A DNA stretch of 64,000 nt from Microbacterium galbinum (GCF_023091225.1 NZ_JAHWXM010000001.1:2108001-2172000), one strand, 5' to 3'. Shown: positions 45,910 to 54,427, counted from the stretch's first letter. Numbers and translations are program-made. The notes: a model not told the origin generated them from the sequence alone.

Positions 45910-45922
45910 TAGGATGACGCCC

Positions 45923-47149
45923 ATGGATGCCGTCCTCACCCGCTCGCAGTTCGTCCGCTGGCGAGCCGCGATCTTCGCGATCTTCATGGCCAGCGGTCTG
46001 TCGATCGCCACGTGGGCGTCGCGCGTCCCCAGCATCAAGGCCGATCTCGACCTCGACAACGCGCAGGTCGGACTCATCCTGCTCGGCATGGGCATCGCGT
46101 CGATCATCGGCATCTCGACGAGCCCCGCCGTCATGGCCCGCACCGGAGCGCGCGTCGGCATGCTCGCGACGATGCTGATGTTCTCGGCCGGCATCGCGCT
46201 CGTCGGATTCGGGTCGACCGTGTTCGGCTCGGTGCCGCTCGTGCTCGCCGGCATGGTGCTCTTCGGATTCGGCAACGGATGCCTCGACGTCATGATGAAC
46301 GTCGAGGCCACGGCGATCGAGCAGCAGATGGGCAAGACCGTGCTGCCGGTCTTCCACGCGTTCTTCAGCTTCGGCACTGTCATCGGGGCGGGAATCGGCG
46401 CCCTCGCGGCCTGGCTGCAGCTCACCGTCGCGACCCACGCGGGCATCATGGGCATACTGCTCGCTCTCGTCGCCGTCGCCACTTTCCTGCAGGTCCCGGT
46501 ACGCAAGGCCGCGCTCGATCCCGAACCCGCCGAGAAGCCCGCCTGGCGCGAGCGCCTGCACACCTCGCTCGAGGCGTGGCGCGAGCCGCGCACCTACCTC
46601 CTCGGCGTCGTCATGCTGGGCATGGCCTTCGCCGAGGGCGGCGCGAACGACTGGATCGCTCTTGGCACCGAGCAGGGTCACGGTTTCACGACGGGCACCG
46701 GTGCCATCGCCCTCGCCGTCTTCTCGGTCGGGATGACCGTGGTGCGCCTGTTCGGCGGACCCCTCGTCGACCGCTTCGGCCGGGTGGCGGTGCTGCGCGT
46801 GCTCGCGGTGTCGGCGGCGAGCGGTGTGCTGCTGTTCATCCTCGCCCCGAACCTGCCCCTGGTGCTGGTCGGCGCGGCGCTCTGGGGCATCGGCGCCTCG
46901 CTCGGCTTCCCGATCGGCATGTCGGCCGCGGCCGACGACCCCGCCAAGGCCGCAGCCCGTGTCAGCGCCGCCGCGACCATCGGCTACGTCGCCTTCCTCG
47001 GCGGTCCACCCGTACTCGGTTTCATCAGCGAGCACATCGGCCTGCTCAACACGCTGTTCATCCTTGTCGTGCTGATCGTGGCATCCGGCCTGTTCTCCGG
47101 CGCCGCCCGCCCGCTCCGCGCCGACGAGAAGGTGTCTGCGACGAAGTAG
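45923..47149 (+). CDS. MFS transporter (YbjJ-like)
   Basis: A 408-residue, 12-TM transporter. GLSIATWASRVPSIKADLDL near TM1 and FGFGNGCLDVMMNVEATAIE near TM4-5 resemble the YbjJ/fucose-permease-like MFS branch. The start is set at ATG 45923, where TAGGAT leaves a 7-nt gap; the upstream ATG 45914 overlaps the -10 itself and is rejected. Sugar or sugar-derivative transport under LacI control is inferred. Confidence 0.9.
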   Translation: MDAVLTRSQFVRWRAAIFAIFMASGLSIATWASRVPSIKADLDLDNAQVGLILLGMGIASIIGISTSPAVMARTGARVGMLATMLMFSAGIALVGFGSTVFGSVPLVLAGMVLFGFGNGCLDVMMNVEATAIEQQMGKTVLPVFHAFFSFGTVIGAGIGALAAWLQLTVATHAGIMGILLALVAVATFLQVPVRKAALDPEPAEKPAWRERLHTSLEAWREPRTYLLGVVMLGMAFAEGGANDWIALGTEQGHGFTTGTGAIALAVFSVGMTVVRLFGGPLVDRFGRVAVLRVLAVSAASGVLLFILAPNLPLVLVGAALWGIGASLGFPIGMSAAADDPAKAAARVSAAATIGYVAFLGGPPVLGFISEHIGLLNTLFILVVLIVASGLFSGAARPLRADEKVSATK

Positions 47150-47158
47150 GCGCGTCGG
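47138..47158. repeat. 21-bp direct repeat, left copy
   Basis: GCGACGAAGTAGGCGCGTCG plus G, spanning the stop codon of the MFS gene. It matches 47294-47314 in 20 of 21 positions. Confidence 0.7.
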
Positions 47159-47293
47159 CCACGCGGCATCCGCCTGCCGCTGCGCCCTCCGACACTCAAC
47201 CCGCGAGACGATCCCGTCGACCGTGCGTCGAAGGTGAGCACCCGCACCCCACCCCTGCGCAGACTCGCGAACCCGTCGCGCGAGAACCCGCGC

Positions 47294-47314
47294 GCGACGA
47301 AGTAGGCTCGTCGG
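47294..47314. repeat. 21-bp direct repeat, right copy, containing the nucS -10
   Basis: GCGACGAAGTAGGCTCGTCG plus G. It includes TAGGCT (47303-47308), which is 6 nt before the nucS GTG. The left copy has TAGGCG at the same place, so only this one makes a -10. Confidence 0.7.
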
Positions 47315-48010
47315 GTGCGTCTCGTCATCGCCCGCTGCTCGGTCGACTACACCGGTCGGCTCAATGCCCATCTCCCGCTTGCCACGCGTCTGCTCGTGCA
47401 CAAGGGAGACGGGAGTCTGCTCGTGCACTCCGACGGCGGCAGCTACAAGCCGCTGAACTGGATGAGCCCGCCGTGCACCCTCACCACCGAGGAGCCCGGC
47501 GAGGAAGAAGCGAGCGCCGGAGTCGTCGAGGTGTGGCGGGTCAGCCACAAGAAGACCGGCGATGCGCTGCGCGTGCAGATCTACGAGGTCATCCACGACA
47601 CGTCGCACGAGCTCGGCATCGACCCCGGCCTGCAGAAGGACGGCGTCGAGGCCGACCTGCAGCGCCTCCTCGCCGAGCAGGTCGAGCGCATCTCCGAGGG
47701 CGCGACGCTCGTGCGCCGCGAGTATCCGACGGCGATCGGTCCGGTCGACCTGCTGGTGCGGGATGCCGACGGCGCCGCCATCGCGGTCGAGATCAAGCGC
47801 CGCGGCGACATCGACGGCGTCGAGCAGCTCACCCGCTACCTCGAGCTCCTCGGCCGAGACCCGCACCTCTCCCCCGTGCAGGGCGTGTTCGCCGCGCAGG
47901 AGATCAAGCCGCAGGCGCGCGTGCTCGCCGAGGACCGCGGCATCCGCTGCCTCGTTCTCGACTACGACGATATGAAGGGCATCGAGTCGGGCATCCCCCG
48001 CCTGTTCTGA
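47315..48010 (+). CDS. nucS: Endonuclease NucS (EndoMS), mismatch-specific
   Basis: A 231-residue protein. Family knowledge: NucS cuts double-strand at mismatches and replaces MutS/MutL in most actinobacteria. Visible motifs: [16 protein letters not shown] start, nuclease core GPVDLLVRD...[10 protein letters not shown] (D-x(n)-E-x-K) and the C-terminal GIPRLF, the likely beta-clamp-binding tail. Start GTG 47315 with TAGGCT 6 nt upstream. It is single and presumably constitutive. Confidence 0.95.
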   Translation: MRLVIARCSVDYTGRLNAHLPLATRLLVHKGDGSLLVHSDGGSYKPLNWMSPPCTLTTEEPGEEEASAGVVEVWRVSHKKTGDALRVQIYEVIHDTSHELGIDPGLQKDGVEADLQRLLAEQVERISEGATLVRREYPTAIGPVDLLVRDADGAAIAVEIKRRGDIDGVEQLTRYLELLGRDPHLSPVQGVFAAQEIKPQARVLAEDRGIRCLVLDYDDMKGIESGIPRLF

Positions 48011-48080
48011 CGCCTGCCCCCACCTGCACGTCCGTGCACCGTGTGCGATCACGCGCCCCGCGCCCCATAGGCTGGAGGGC

Positions 48081-48749
48081 ATGGCCTCCTCCCCTTACTC
48101 CTGCGTGTTGTGGGATGTCGATGGCACGATCGTCGACGCCTCGGTGGGCATTCTGCGCCGCCTGAACGTCGCCCTCACCCACTTCGGGCACCCGGCGCCG
48201 ACGCGCGAGCAGCTCGTGCACTGGATCGGGCCGCCCATGTTCCGGTCGTTCCAGGACCAGGCGGGCATGACGCCCGAGCAGTCCGCCGAGGCCGTGTCGT
48301 TCTACCGCACGCTCGGCAAGGCCGACGGCTACACGACCGACGTCACCACCTACCCCGGGGTGACCGACCTGATCCACGACGTGCACGCCGCCGGCATCCC
48401 GCAGGCGACCGCGAGCTCGAAGCCCGAGAACCAGGTCGACGCCCTGATCGATCACTTCGACCTGCGCGCCGACTTCGTCACGACGGTCGGAGCGACGCCC
48501 GACGAGTCGACCCTCGCCTCGAAGACCGACATCGTGGCCGAGGCGCTGCGCCGCCTCGAAGAGCGCGGCGCCGACGTCTCGCGCCCGGTGCTCATCGGCG
48601 ATCGTCACCACGACGTCGAGGGCGGCAATGCCAACGGCGTTCCCGTGATCTTCGTCGAGTGGGGCTTCAGCGACGCGCACGAGGGTGACGACGCGGCGTT
48701 CCGCGCAGCATCCGTCGACGAGCTGCGCGCACTGCTGCTCTCGGCCTGA
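48081..48749 (+). CDS. HAD-family hydrolase (phosphoglycolate-phosphatase-like)
   Basis: A 222-residue phosphatase with motif I VLWDVDGTIVDAS, motif II in AGIPQATASSKPENQ, Lys in ASKTDIVAEAL and motif IV VLIGDRHHDVEGG. The cap includes IGPPMFRSFQDQ, typical of Gph-like enzymes. TAGGCT-GGAGGGC-ATG is the same leaderless arrangement as argG. Substrate is not shown. Followed by R3 copy C. Confidence 0.92.
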   Translation: MASSPYSCVLWDVDGTIVDASVGILRRLNVALTHFGHPAPTREQLVHWIGPPMFRSFQDQAGMTPEQSAEAVSFYRTLGKADGYTTDVTTYPGVTDLIHDVHAAGIPQATASSKPENQVDALIDHFDLRADFVTTVGATPDESTLASKTDIVAEALRRLEERGADVSRPVLIGDRHHDVEGGNANGVPVIFVEWGFSDAHEGDDAAFRAASVDELRALLLSA

Positions 48750-48763
48750 CGCCGATCGGTCGC

Positions 48764-48849
48764 GTACCCAACTCAGGAAGACTCGACCGATCGGGCGCGA
48801 TTCGGGCCGGATCCGGCGGAAATCGCCCGTTCTTCCTGAGTTAGTGCAC
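48764..48849. repeat. Palindromic element, family R3, copy C
   Basis: An 86-bp unit with GTACCCAACTCAGGAAGA at the left and TCTTCCTGAGTTAGTGCAC at the right. It is the same subtype as copy B. It starts 14 bp after the HAD gene stop. Confidence 0.75.
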
Positions 48850-48896
48850 GCCGACCGACGCGTCGCCCGCCCCGGAATCACCCCGAAAAGCACAAA

Positions 48897-48942
48897 GCTC
48901 CCCGCCGGATGTCACCGATGGCGACGGATCCGGTCGGGGAGC
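48897..48942 (-). terminator. Terminator of cspA
   Basis: On the minus strand GCTCCCCGACCGGAT pairs with ATCCGGCGGGGAGC (one bulge), followed by TTTGTGCTTTT. It begins 15 nt past the cspA stop. Confidence 0.7.
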
Positions 48943-48957
48943 GATGCTCCTGCCCGC

Positions 48958-49164
48958 TCAGAGGGGGCGGATGTTCTCTGCCTGCAGGCCCTTGGGGCCC
49001 TGCGCCACGTCGAACTCGACTCGCTGGTTCTCTTCGAGAGACCGGTAGCCGGAGGAATCGATTGCGGAGTAGTGCGCGAAGACGTCAGCGCCTCCGTCGT
49101 CGGGGGAGATGAAGCCGAAGCCCTTCTCCGAGTTGAACCACTTGACCGTGCCCTGGGTGCTCAT
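48958..49164 (-). CDS. cspA: Cold shock protein
   Basis: A 68-residue single-strand nucleic-acid-binding protein with RNP1 [10 protein letters not shown] and RNP2 DVFAHYSAI, normal for CspA. The start is ATG 49164 ([18 protein letters not shown]); an in-frame extension upstream has no similarity to the family. The upstream region is AT-richer and structured, as often seen for cold-shock 5' leaders. Confidence 0.95.
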   Translation of the reverse strand: MSTQGTVKWFNSEKGFGFISPDDGGADVFAHYSAIDSSGYRSLEENQRVEFDVAQGPKGLQAENIRPL

Positions 49165-49436
49165 GTACTGCCTGTTCTGCTGGAAAAAATAGCCGACGCA
49201 GGGATGCACCGACATCGCTAACGCTAGTGGAGGAGACCCCGAGGGCAATAGCCGCAATCAGAAGGTAATCCAAATGTTGCACGAGCGGCACGGTAGCGGG
49301 GGCGTCGTGCGCCGACGCCCCCGAGGACGGACCCTCGCTCAGAAAATGGTGTGGCCCTCACCGCGGGGGGAGCGATGAGGGCCGAAGACGACCGGAGGGT
49401 GCGTCAGATTCCACTGTACCTCTTTTTTTGGATCCG

Positions 49437-49456
49437 TGTCCCCCATTTGGGGGACA
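49437..49456. promoter_or_regulatory. Perfect 9-bp inverted repeat with 2-nt spacer
   Basis: TGTCCCCCATTTGGGGGACA. T7 lies before and A7 after, so it is not a terminator on either strand. It is best read as a protein-binding site; the regulator is unknown. Confidence 0.5.
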
Positions 49457-49488
49457 AATCTCAAAAAAAGTGCAATCATGTCGATAGC

Positions 49489-49534
49489 GGCCCCCTCGAG
49501 TAGCCCATTGGGGACTGACCTACTCGAGAGGGCC
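49489..49534. other. Strong hairpin in the gene-free region
   Basis: GGCCCCCTCGAGTAG pairs with CTACTCGAGAGGGCC in 14 of 15 positions; the 16-nt loop contains CCCATTGGGG, which can pair again. No T-tract follows. Confidence 0.55.
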
Positions 49535-49810
49535 CAATCGCATGCACGGATCGTCTTGCCTCTGGGGAAGGCTTCCCGTCTTCTGGGGAAAGACGGAGAC
49601 GATCGATCCCCATGTGCATGCATCTTCACCATAGGGGAGGAAGCACGAACACGCTACGACGGGGGCCGTGGCGGAAGCGGCAAGGGTGGGGAGACTGATC
49701 CGCAAGGATCGCAGGTTTCGGGAAGAGGCGGGGCGGACAGCACGGGGGCACCTCCGGCGTTCCGCCTCTCCCGAATCCGCGAGGCGCTCGAAGCTGAGTA
49801 GCCTGAGCGG

Positions 49811-50629
49811 GTGACCATGCTGAACAAGGACATGACGCTGTGCATCTCGCTGTCGGCTCGACCGAGCAACAACGGCACGCGCTTCCACAACTTCCTCTAC
49901 GAGGCCCTCGACCTCAACTGGATCTACAAGGCCTTCGCGCCGACCGATCTCGCCCAGGCGATCGCGGGCGTGCGCGGCCTCGGCATCCGCGGGTGCGCGA
50001 TCTCGATGCCCTATAAGGAAGACGTCATCGCGCTCGTCGACCGCATGGACGAGTCGGCGTCGGCGATCGACTCGGTCAACACGATCGTGAACGACGACGG
50101 CGTGCTCACCGCGTACAACACCGACTACTCGGCCATCGCCCAGTTGATCGAGGAGAACGGCTTGGATGCCACAGCCTCGGTGCTGCTGAAGGGATCGGGC
50201 GGCATGGCCAAGGCCACAGCCGCCGCATTCCGCGACGCCGGATTCGCGAACGTGACCATCGTCGCCCGCAACGAGCGGGCAGGGCGCACCCTCGCCGACC
50301 TGTACGGCTTCGCCTGGCAGGCGGATGCCGGAGACAGCACCGCCGACATCATCGTGAACATCACCCCGATCGGCATGGCCGGCGGGCCCGATGAGCACAC
50401 GCTGTCGTTCTCGGAGGAGGCGGTGGCCGCGGCATCCGTCGTCTTCGACGTCGTGGCGCTGCCCGCCGAGACGCCGCTCGTGCGCGCGGGCCGCGCGGCG
50501 GGGAAGACGGTCATCAGCGGCGCCGAGGTCGCGACGCGGCAGGCGCTCGAGCAGTTCGTGCTGTACACGGGCATCCGCCCGTCGGCCGAGCTGGTGCGCC
50601 AGGCCGAGGAGTTCATGCGCGCGCAGTGA
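49811..50629 (+). CDS. Shikimate 5-dehydrogenase family protein
   Basis: A 272-residue NAD(P)-dependent oxidoreductase of the AroE fold. The substrate-binding SLSARPSNNGTRFHN replaces the common S-x-S-P-x-x-HN; the catalytic Lys is in ISMPYKEDV and the Asp in YNTDYSAI; the nucleotide motif reads LLKGSGGMAKAT. It may be an AroE paralogue rather than the housekeeping enzyme because no other aro gene is near. Start GTG 49811 with TAGCCT 6 nt upstream. Confidence 0.88.
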   Translation: MTMLNKDMTLCISLSARPSNNGTRFHNFLYEALDLNWIYKAFAPTDLAQAIAGVRGLGIRGCAISMPYKEDVIALVDRMDESASAIDSVNTIVNDDGVLTAYNTDYSAIAQLIEENGLDATASVLLKGSGGMAKATAAAFRDAGFANVTIVARNERAGRTLADLYGFAWQADAGDSTADIIVNITPIGMAGGPDEHTLSFSEEAVAAASVVFDVVALPAETPLVRAGRAAGKTVISGAEVATRQALEQFVLYTGIRPSAELVRQAEEFMRAQ

Positions 50630-50633
50630 CGGG

Positions 50634-50719
50634 CGCCCTTCGTCTCGCTCCGCTCGCTCAGGGACCGGTGCCGAACGCCGGTTCCTGAGCGAGGAGCGCA
50701 GCGACGAGACGAAGAGCCG
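50634..50719. repeat. Family R1 palindromic repeat
   Basis: CGCCCTTCGTCTCGCTCCGC facing CCTGAGCGAGGAGCGCAGCG plus ACGAGACGAAG, forming a long imperfect hairpin between the convergent shikimate dehydrogenase and MFS genes. Likely bidirectional terminator. Confidence 0.75.
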
Positions 50720-50723
50720 AGAC

Positions 50724-51914
50724 TCAGACGCCGACGACCTCGCTCTCCTCGGCCCGGGGCACACCGTGCGCACGATGCGCAGCGGATGCCGCGAACACCA
50801 TGATCACCAGGGCGGATGCCGTGATCGCCGCGCCGATCCAGATGGGGGAGGTGTAGCCGAGCCCGGCGGCGATCCCCACCCCTCCGGCCCAGGCTCCGAG
50901 CGCGTTGCCGACGTTGAACGCGCCGATGTTCGCGCCCGAGGCGAGCGTCGGCGCACCACCCGCGAACTGCATGATGCGGCTCTGCAGCGCGGGAACGGTG
51001 CCGAAGCCGAAGCCGCCCATCGCGACGAGGATCACCATCGTCGCGGGCTGCGACCACGCGAGCAGGGCGAACGCGACGAGCACGACGACGAGCGCCGCGA
51101 TGAAGAGAAGGAGCGTGCGGTCGATCGAGCGGTCGGCGAGGCGTCCGCCGATCGCGTTACCGGCCACGAGGCCGACGCCGAAGAGCACGAGCAGCCACGG
51201 CACGGCGGCGGTGTCGAAGCCGGAGACTCCGGTGAGCGTGTAGGCGACGTAGGTGAAGGCGCCGAACATGCCGCCGAAGGCGAGCACCGTGATGACGAGC
51301 GACAGCCACACCTGCCCGGACCGGAACGCCGAGAGCTCGCTCCGCAGGCTCACGACCGCGTCGGCGGAGCGCGGGGCCTTCACGACCGCGGCGATGCCGA
51401 TCAGGGCGACGACACCGATGACGGTGATCACCCAGAACGTCGCACGCCAGCCGAACTGCTGGCCAATGAAGGTGCCGAACGGCACGCCCAGCACGTTCGC
51501 CGCGGTGAGGCCCGTGAACATGATCGAGATCGCACCGGCCTTCTTGTCGGGGGCGACGAGCTCGGAGGCGACGACCGAGCCGATGCCGAAGAACGCCCCG
51601 TGGCACAGCGCCGCGACGATGCGTCCGATCATGGCGCCGGCGTAGTCGGGAGCCATCGCGGTGAGGGCGTTGCCGGCGATGAACAGCAGGAGCAGCCCGA
51701 TGAGCACGGCCTTGCGCGGCAGCCGCACCGTGGCGGCGGTGACGACGAGCGCTCCGACCGCGACGCTCAGCGCGTAGCCGGAGATGAGCCAGCCGGCGGT
51801 GGCCTCGCTCACGGCGAAGTCGGCGGCGACCTCGGGCAGCAGGCCCATGATCACGAACTCGGTGAGTCCGATCCCGAAGGCGCCGAGGGCGAGTGCGATG
51901 AGTCCGAGTGGCAT
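50724..51914 (-). CDS. MFS transporter, AraJ/drug-efflux type (DHA1)
   Basis: A 396-residue, 12-TM protein. GIGLTEFVIMGLLPEVAADF (TM1), SGYALSVAVGALVVTAATVR and GRIVAALCHGAFFGIGSVVA are diagnostic for the AraJ-like sugar or drug efflux branch. Start ATG 51914 with CGGAG upstream. Divergent from a MarR regulator, so efflux of a toxic compound sensed by MarR is the likely role. Confidence 0.92.
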   Translation of the reverse strand: MPLGLIALALGAFGIGLTEFVIMGLLPEVAADFAVSEATAGWLISGYALSVAVGALVVTAATVRLPRKAVLIGLLLLFIAGNALTAMAPDYAGAMIGRIVAALCHGAFFGIGSVVASELVAPDKKAGAISIMFTGLTAANVLGVPFGTFIGQQFGWRATFWVITVIGVVALIGIAAVVKAPRSADAVVSLRSELSAFRSGQVWLSLVITVLAFGGMFGAFTYVAYTLTGVSGFDTAAVPWLLVLFGVGLVAGNAIGGRLADRSIDRTLLLFIAALVVVLVAFALLAWSQPATMVILVAMGGFGFGTVPALQSRIMQFAGGAPTLASGANIGAFNVGNALGAWAGGVGIAAGLGYTSPIWIGAAITASALVIMVFAASAAHRAHGVPRAEESEVVGV

Positions 51915-51981
51915 GGTGGTGCTCCGTGGTGCTCTGATAAGGTAGTTGCAGACGCGGGATATTGCGTCCGGAACACAATGA

Positions 51982-52010
51982 TTGCACGCGCAAGTAGTTT
52001 GCGCAAGCAA
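51982..52010. promoter_or_regulatory. Probable MarR operator
   Basis: TTGCACGCGCAA (51982-51993) and TTGCGCAAGCAA (51999-52010) both contain TTGCnnnnGCAA-like symmetry and lie in the 114-bp divergent region, right before the marR ribosome-binding site. Likely two dimer sites. Confidence 0.6.
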
Positions 52011-52028
52011 CGACTTTCGGAGGTCACC

Positions 52029-52478
52029 ATGGGCATCTCGGACGACGCCGTCGAGATCCGCGCACGAGGCTGGCGCACGCTCGCCGCGCTGCACGGGATC
52101 ATCGAGGCCGAACTCGAACGCGCACTCGGAGCATCCGTCGGCCTGTCGGTCGTCGAGTACACCGTGCTCGACGCGCTCAGCCGTCAGGACGGCTGGCACA
52201 TGCGGATGCAGCAGCTCGCGCGCGCGACCGCCCTCAGTCCCAGCGCCACCACCCGCCTCGTGACCCGCCTCGAAGATCGCGGGCTGCTGACCCGCATCCT
52301 CTGCGCCGACGATCGCCGCGGCATCTACACCGAGCTGACCGCCGCCGGGCGTGCGCTGTACGACCAGGCGCACCCGATCCACGACGAGACCCTCGAGCGC
52401 ACGCTCGGCGACGCCATGGATCAGCCCGAGCTCGCCCCCGTCGTGCACGCCCTGCAGGGGAGTTCCGCGCTGGCGTGA
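52029..52478 (+). CDS. MarR family transcriptional regulator
   Basis: A 149-residue winged-helix dimer: MQQLARATALSPSATTRLVT is the recognition region (about 58-77), followed by the wing LEDRGLLTRILCADDRRGIY. CGGAGG stands 5 nt before ATG 52029, so this gene has a leader. Represses itself and the divergent MFS exporter by analogy with the family. Confidence 0.93.
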   Translation: MGISDDAVEIRARGWRTLAALHGIIEAELERALGASVGLSVVEYTVLDALSRQDGWHMRMQQLARATALSPSATTRLVTRLEDRGLLTRILCADDRRGIYTELTAAGRALYDQAHPIHDETLERTLGDAMDQPELAPVVHALQGSSALA

Positions 52479-52492
52479 GTCTCGCGGCGGGG

Positions 52493-52594
52493 CGCTTCGA
52501 CGGGCTCAGCGACCCAGTTGCGTGCACGGCGACCCAGTTTCAGACGCAGCGACCCGTTGCAGAGGCTGGGTCCCTGAGCCTGTCGAAGGGTCCC
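52493..52594. repeat. Family R2 palindromic repeat
   Basis: GCTTCGACGGGCTCAGCGAC, several spaced GACCCAGTT units, then TGGGTCCCTGAGCCTGTCGA in inverse order. Between the marR and racemase genes (same strand). Confidence 0.7.
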
Positions 52595-52616
52595 ACACCG
52601 CGGATAGCCTGTTCGG

Positions 52617-53309
52617 ATGAAGACGATCGGTGTTCTCGGCGGCATGAGCTGGGAGTCCTCCCTCGAGTGGTACCGGCTCGCGAACGAGCGGGTCGCCGCA
52701 CGACTCGGCGGCTACCACTCGGCCCGCATCCTGCTCGACTCGCTCGACTTCGCCGAGATCGAGGCGTTGCAGGCGCAGGACGACTGGGACTCCGCGGGCG
52801 CTCTCCTCGCCGATCGCGCCCGCGCGCTCGAGGCAGCAGGTGCCGAGATCCTCGTGCTTGCGACCAACACCATGCACCTCGTCGCCGACCGGATCACGGA
52901 TGCCGTCGGCATCCCCTTCCTGCACATCGCTGATGCCGCCGGCGCGGCGGCGTCGGGCGCGGGGCTCGCCACCGTCGGCCTGCTCGGCACCGCCTTCACG
53001 ATGGAGAAGCCGTTCTACGCCGAGAAGCTCGCGGCGCACGGCATCCGCACCCTCGTTCCGGATGCCGACGACCGCCGCACCGTGCATGCCGTGATCTACG
53101 ACGAACTGGTGCACGGCGTCGTGCGCGACGAGTCACGACGGGCGTACGTCGAGGTCGTCGACCGGCTGATCGCGCGCGGCGCGGAGGGCATCGTCCTCGG
53201 CTGCACCGAGATCGAGCTGCTGCTCACGGCCGACGACGTGCCGGTGCCCGTGTTCCCGACGACCTCGCTGCACGTGGATGCCGCGATCGCGGCGGCGCTG
53301 GCCGACTAG
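52617..53309 (+). CDS. Aspartate/glutamate racemase family protein (YgeA-like)
   Basis: A 230-residue PLP-independent racemase. MKTIGVLGGMSWESSLEWYR is the family start. The first catalytic position is Thr in LATNTMHLV and the second is Cys in VLGCTEIELL, the Thr/Cys pair known for YgeA-type broad amino-acid racemases. TAGCCT is 6 nt before ATG 52617. Convergent with the quinone reductase gene, separated by 4 bp. Confidence 0.9.
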   Translation: MKTIGVLGGMSWESSLEWYRLANERVAARLGGYHSARILLDSLDFAEIEALQAQDDWDSAGALLADRARALEAAGAEILVLATNTMHLVADRITDAVGIPFLHIADAAGAAASGAGLATVGLLGTAFTMEKPFYAEKLAAHGIRTLVPDADDRRTVHAVIYDELVHGVVRDESRRAYVEVVDRLIARGAEGIVLGCTEIELLLTADDVPVPVFPTTSLHVDAAIAAALAD

Positions 53310-53313
53310 CCGA

Positions 53314-54357
53314 TTACTCCGCGCCCCACGGACCGGTCACGACGACCTTCCCGATCGTGCGCGAGGTCTCGACGAGCGCATGCGCCTCGCGAAGGGTCGC
53401 CGCATCGAGCGGCGAGAGAGTGGTCGTGAGCGTCGTGCTCACCTCCCCGGCGTCGAGGAGACCGGCGACGCGCGTGAGCAGTTCGTGCTGGTAGTCGTCG
53501 TCGGGCTCGTGGATGGGCCGGGTGAACATGAGCTCCCAGTGCCACGTGACGCTCTTGCCCTTGAGCGCGTCGATGCTGCCACCGGTCTCGTCGATCGACA
53601 CGACCTCGCCGCGGGGGCGGATGACCGCGGCGATGGCGTCGATGTTGCCCGGGGTGAACGAGGTGAAGACGTAGTCGACGCCCCCCGGTGCGATCTCGCG
53701 GACGGCGTCGGCGAAGTCGCGCCCGACGACGTGGTCGGCGCCCATCCGCGCCACCCATTCCTCCGACTCCGGACGGGAGGCCACGGCGATCACCGTGAGT
53801 CGCGTCAGCGCCCGGGCGAACTGGATGATCAGCGACCCGACCCCGCCCGCAGCACCGATCACGAGCAGGGTGCCCTCGCTGTCGGCGTCGAGGCGGAGCC
53901 GATCGAACAACGCTTCCCAGGCGGTGATCGCCGTGAGCGGCACGGCGGCGGCCTCGGCATCCGTCAGCGACTCCGGTGCCGCGCCGACGATGTTCTCGTT
54001 CACGAGTTGGAACTGCGCGTCCGATCCCGCACGGTCGACCTGACCGGCGTAGAAGACGCGGTCACCCACGGCGAAGCGACGAGCGTCCTCGCCGACGGCG
54101 ACGACGCGGCCGACGGCGTCGAAGCCGAGCACACGCGGGGCATCCCCCTTCTTCGCACGGCCGCGATTCTTGACGTCGACCGGATTGACCGAGACGGCGT
54201 CGACCGCGACGAGCAGGTCGTGTCCGTGGGGAACGGGAGTGGGGATCTCCACGTCGACCATCGAACCCGGATCGGATGCCGCACCGCCGGGCGCGTCGAT
54301 CGCGAGCATGGTCGCGGGGAGTTCTGCGGGTGTCGTGGGGGACGTCTGTTCTGCCAT
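53314..54357 (-). CDS. Zinc-independent quinone-oxidoreductase/alcohol-dehydrogenase-like protein
   Basis: A 347-residue MDR protein. VDAVSVNPVDVKNRG replaces the catalytic zinc Cys region and no structural Cys cluster is present, so it belongs to the QOR-type group. The NADPH motif is VIGAAGGVGSLIIQFAR. Divergent from an HxlR regulator, in the same arrangement as qor2/qorR in corynebacteria. Minus-strand TATGGT is 6 nt upstream of ATG 54357. Likely quinone or electrophile detoxification. Confidence 0.88.
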   Translation of the reverse strand: MAEQTSPTTPAELPATMLAIDAPGGAASDPGSMVDVEIPTPVPHGHDLLVAVDAVSVNPVDVKNRGRAKKGDAPRVLGFDAVGRVVAVGEDARRFAVGDRVFYAGQVDRAGSDAQFQLVNENIVGAAPESLTDAEAAAVPLTAITAWEALFDRLRLDADSEGTLLVIGAAGGVGSLIIQFARALTRLTVIAVASRPESEEWVARMGADHVVGRDFADAVREIAPGGVDYVFTSFTPGNIDAIAAVIRPRGEVVSIDETGGSIDALKGKSVTWHWELMFTRPIHEPDDDYQHELLTRVAGLLDAGEVSTTLTTTLSPLDAATLREAHALVETSRTIGKVVVTGPWGAE

Positions 54358-54363
54358 GGCTCG

Positions 54364-54421
54364 ACCATATCCAGTCCACCCCAGTTACCCGCAAGGGTCT
54401 CTAGTATCTTTCGGTTACCAT
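54364..54421. promoter_or_regulatory. Divergent leaderless promoters with HxlR site
   Basis: The minus -10 TATGGT (54364-54369) and the plus -10 TACCAT (54416-54421) face away from each other. AGTATCTTTCGGTTACC (54403-54419) between them has GTA-N9-TAC symmetry, and GTTACC occurs also at 54384, so HxlR binding here would control both genes. Confidence 0.5.
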
Positions 54422-54427
54422 TGCGGG

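Larger units (their letters stand above)
49165..49810. other. 646-bp gene-free region rich in inverted repeats
   Basis: No convincing gene. It starts with the likely cspA leader. It then holds at least four separate inverted repeats: GGCCCTCA/TGAGGGCC (49353/49376), TGTCCCCCA/TGGGGGACA (49437/49448), a 15-bp stem at 49489-49534, and nested arms CATGCAC/GTGCATG with GATCGTCT/AGACGATC between about 49541 and 49620. Several loops carry TGGGGA. T7 (49422) and A7 (49463) tracts flank the second repeat. It is lower in GC than the surroundings. A structured RNA or multi-operator region is possible. Confidence 0.6.

Noticed and set aside
45914..45922. ATG 45914 as MFS start
   Set aside because: It overlaps the -10 hexamer TAGGAT and would need an upstream promoter; ATG 45923 fits the leaderless geometry and the protein family.
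44798..48082. A 1094-codon minus-strand frame joining the LacI gene to upstream sequence
   Set aside because: Only its last 354 codons are LacI; the upstream part is antisense to MFS and nucS and has no start signal or similarity.
49422..49470. The T7-hairpin-A7 block as an intrinsic terminator
   Set aside because: On either strand the T-tract precedes the hairpin instead of following it.
49339..49632. Small open frames inside the gene-free region
   Set aside because: They lie over inverted repeats, have no ribosome-binding site and no recognizable product.
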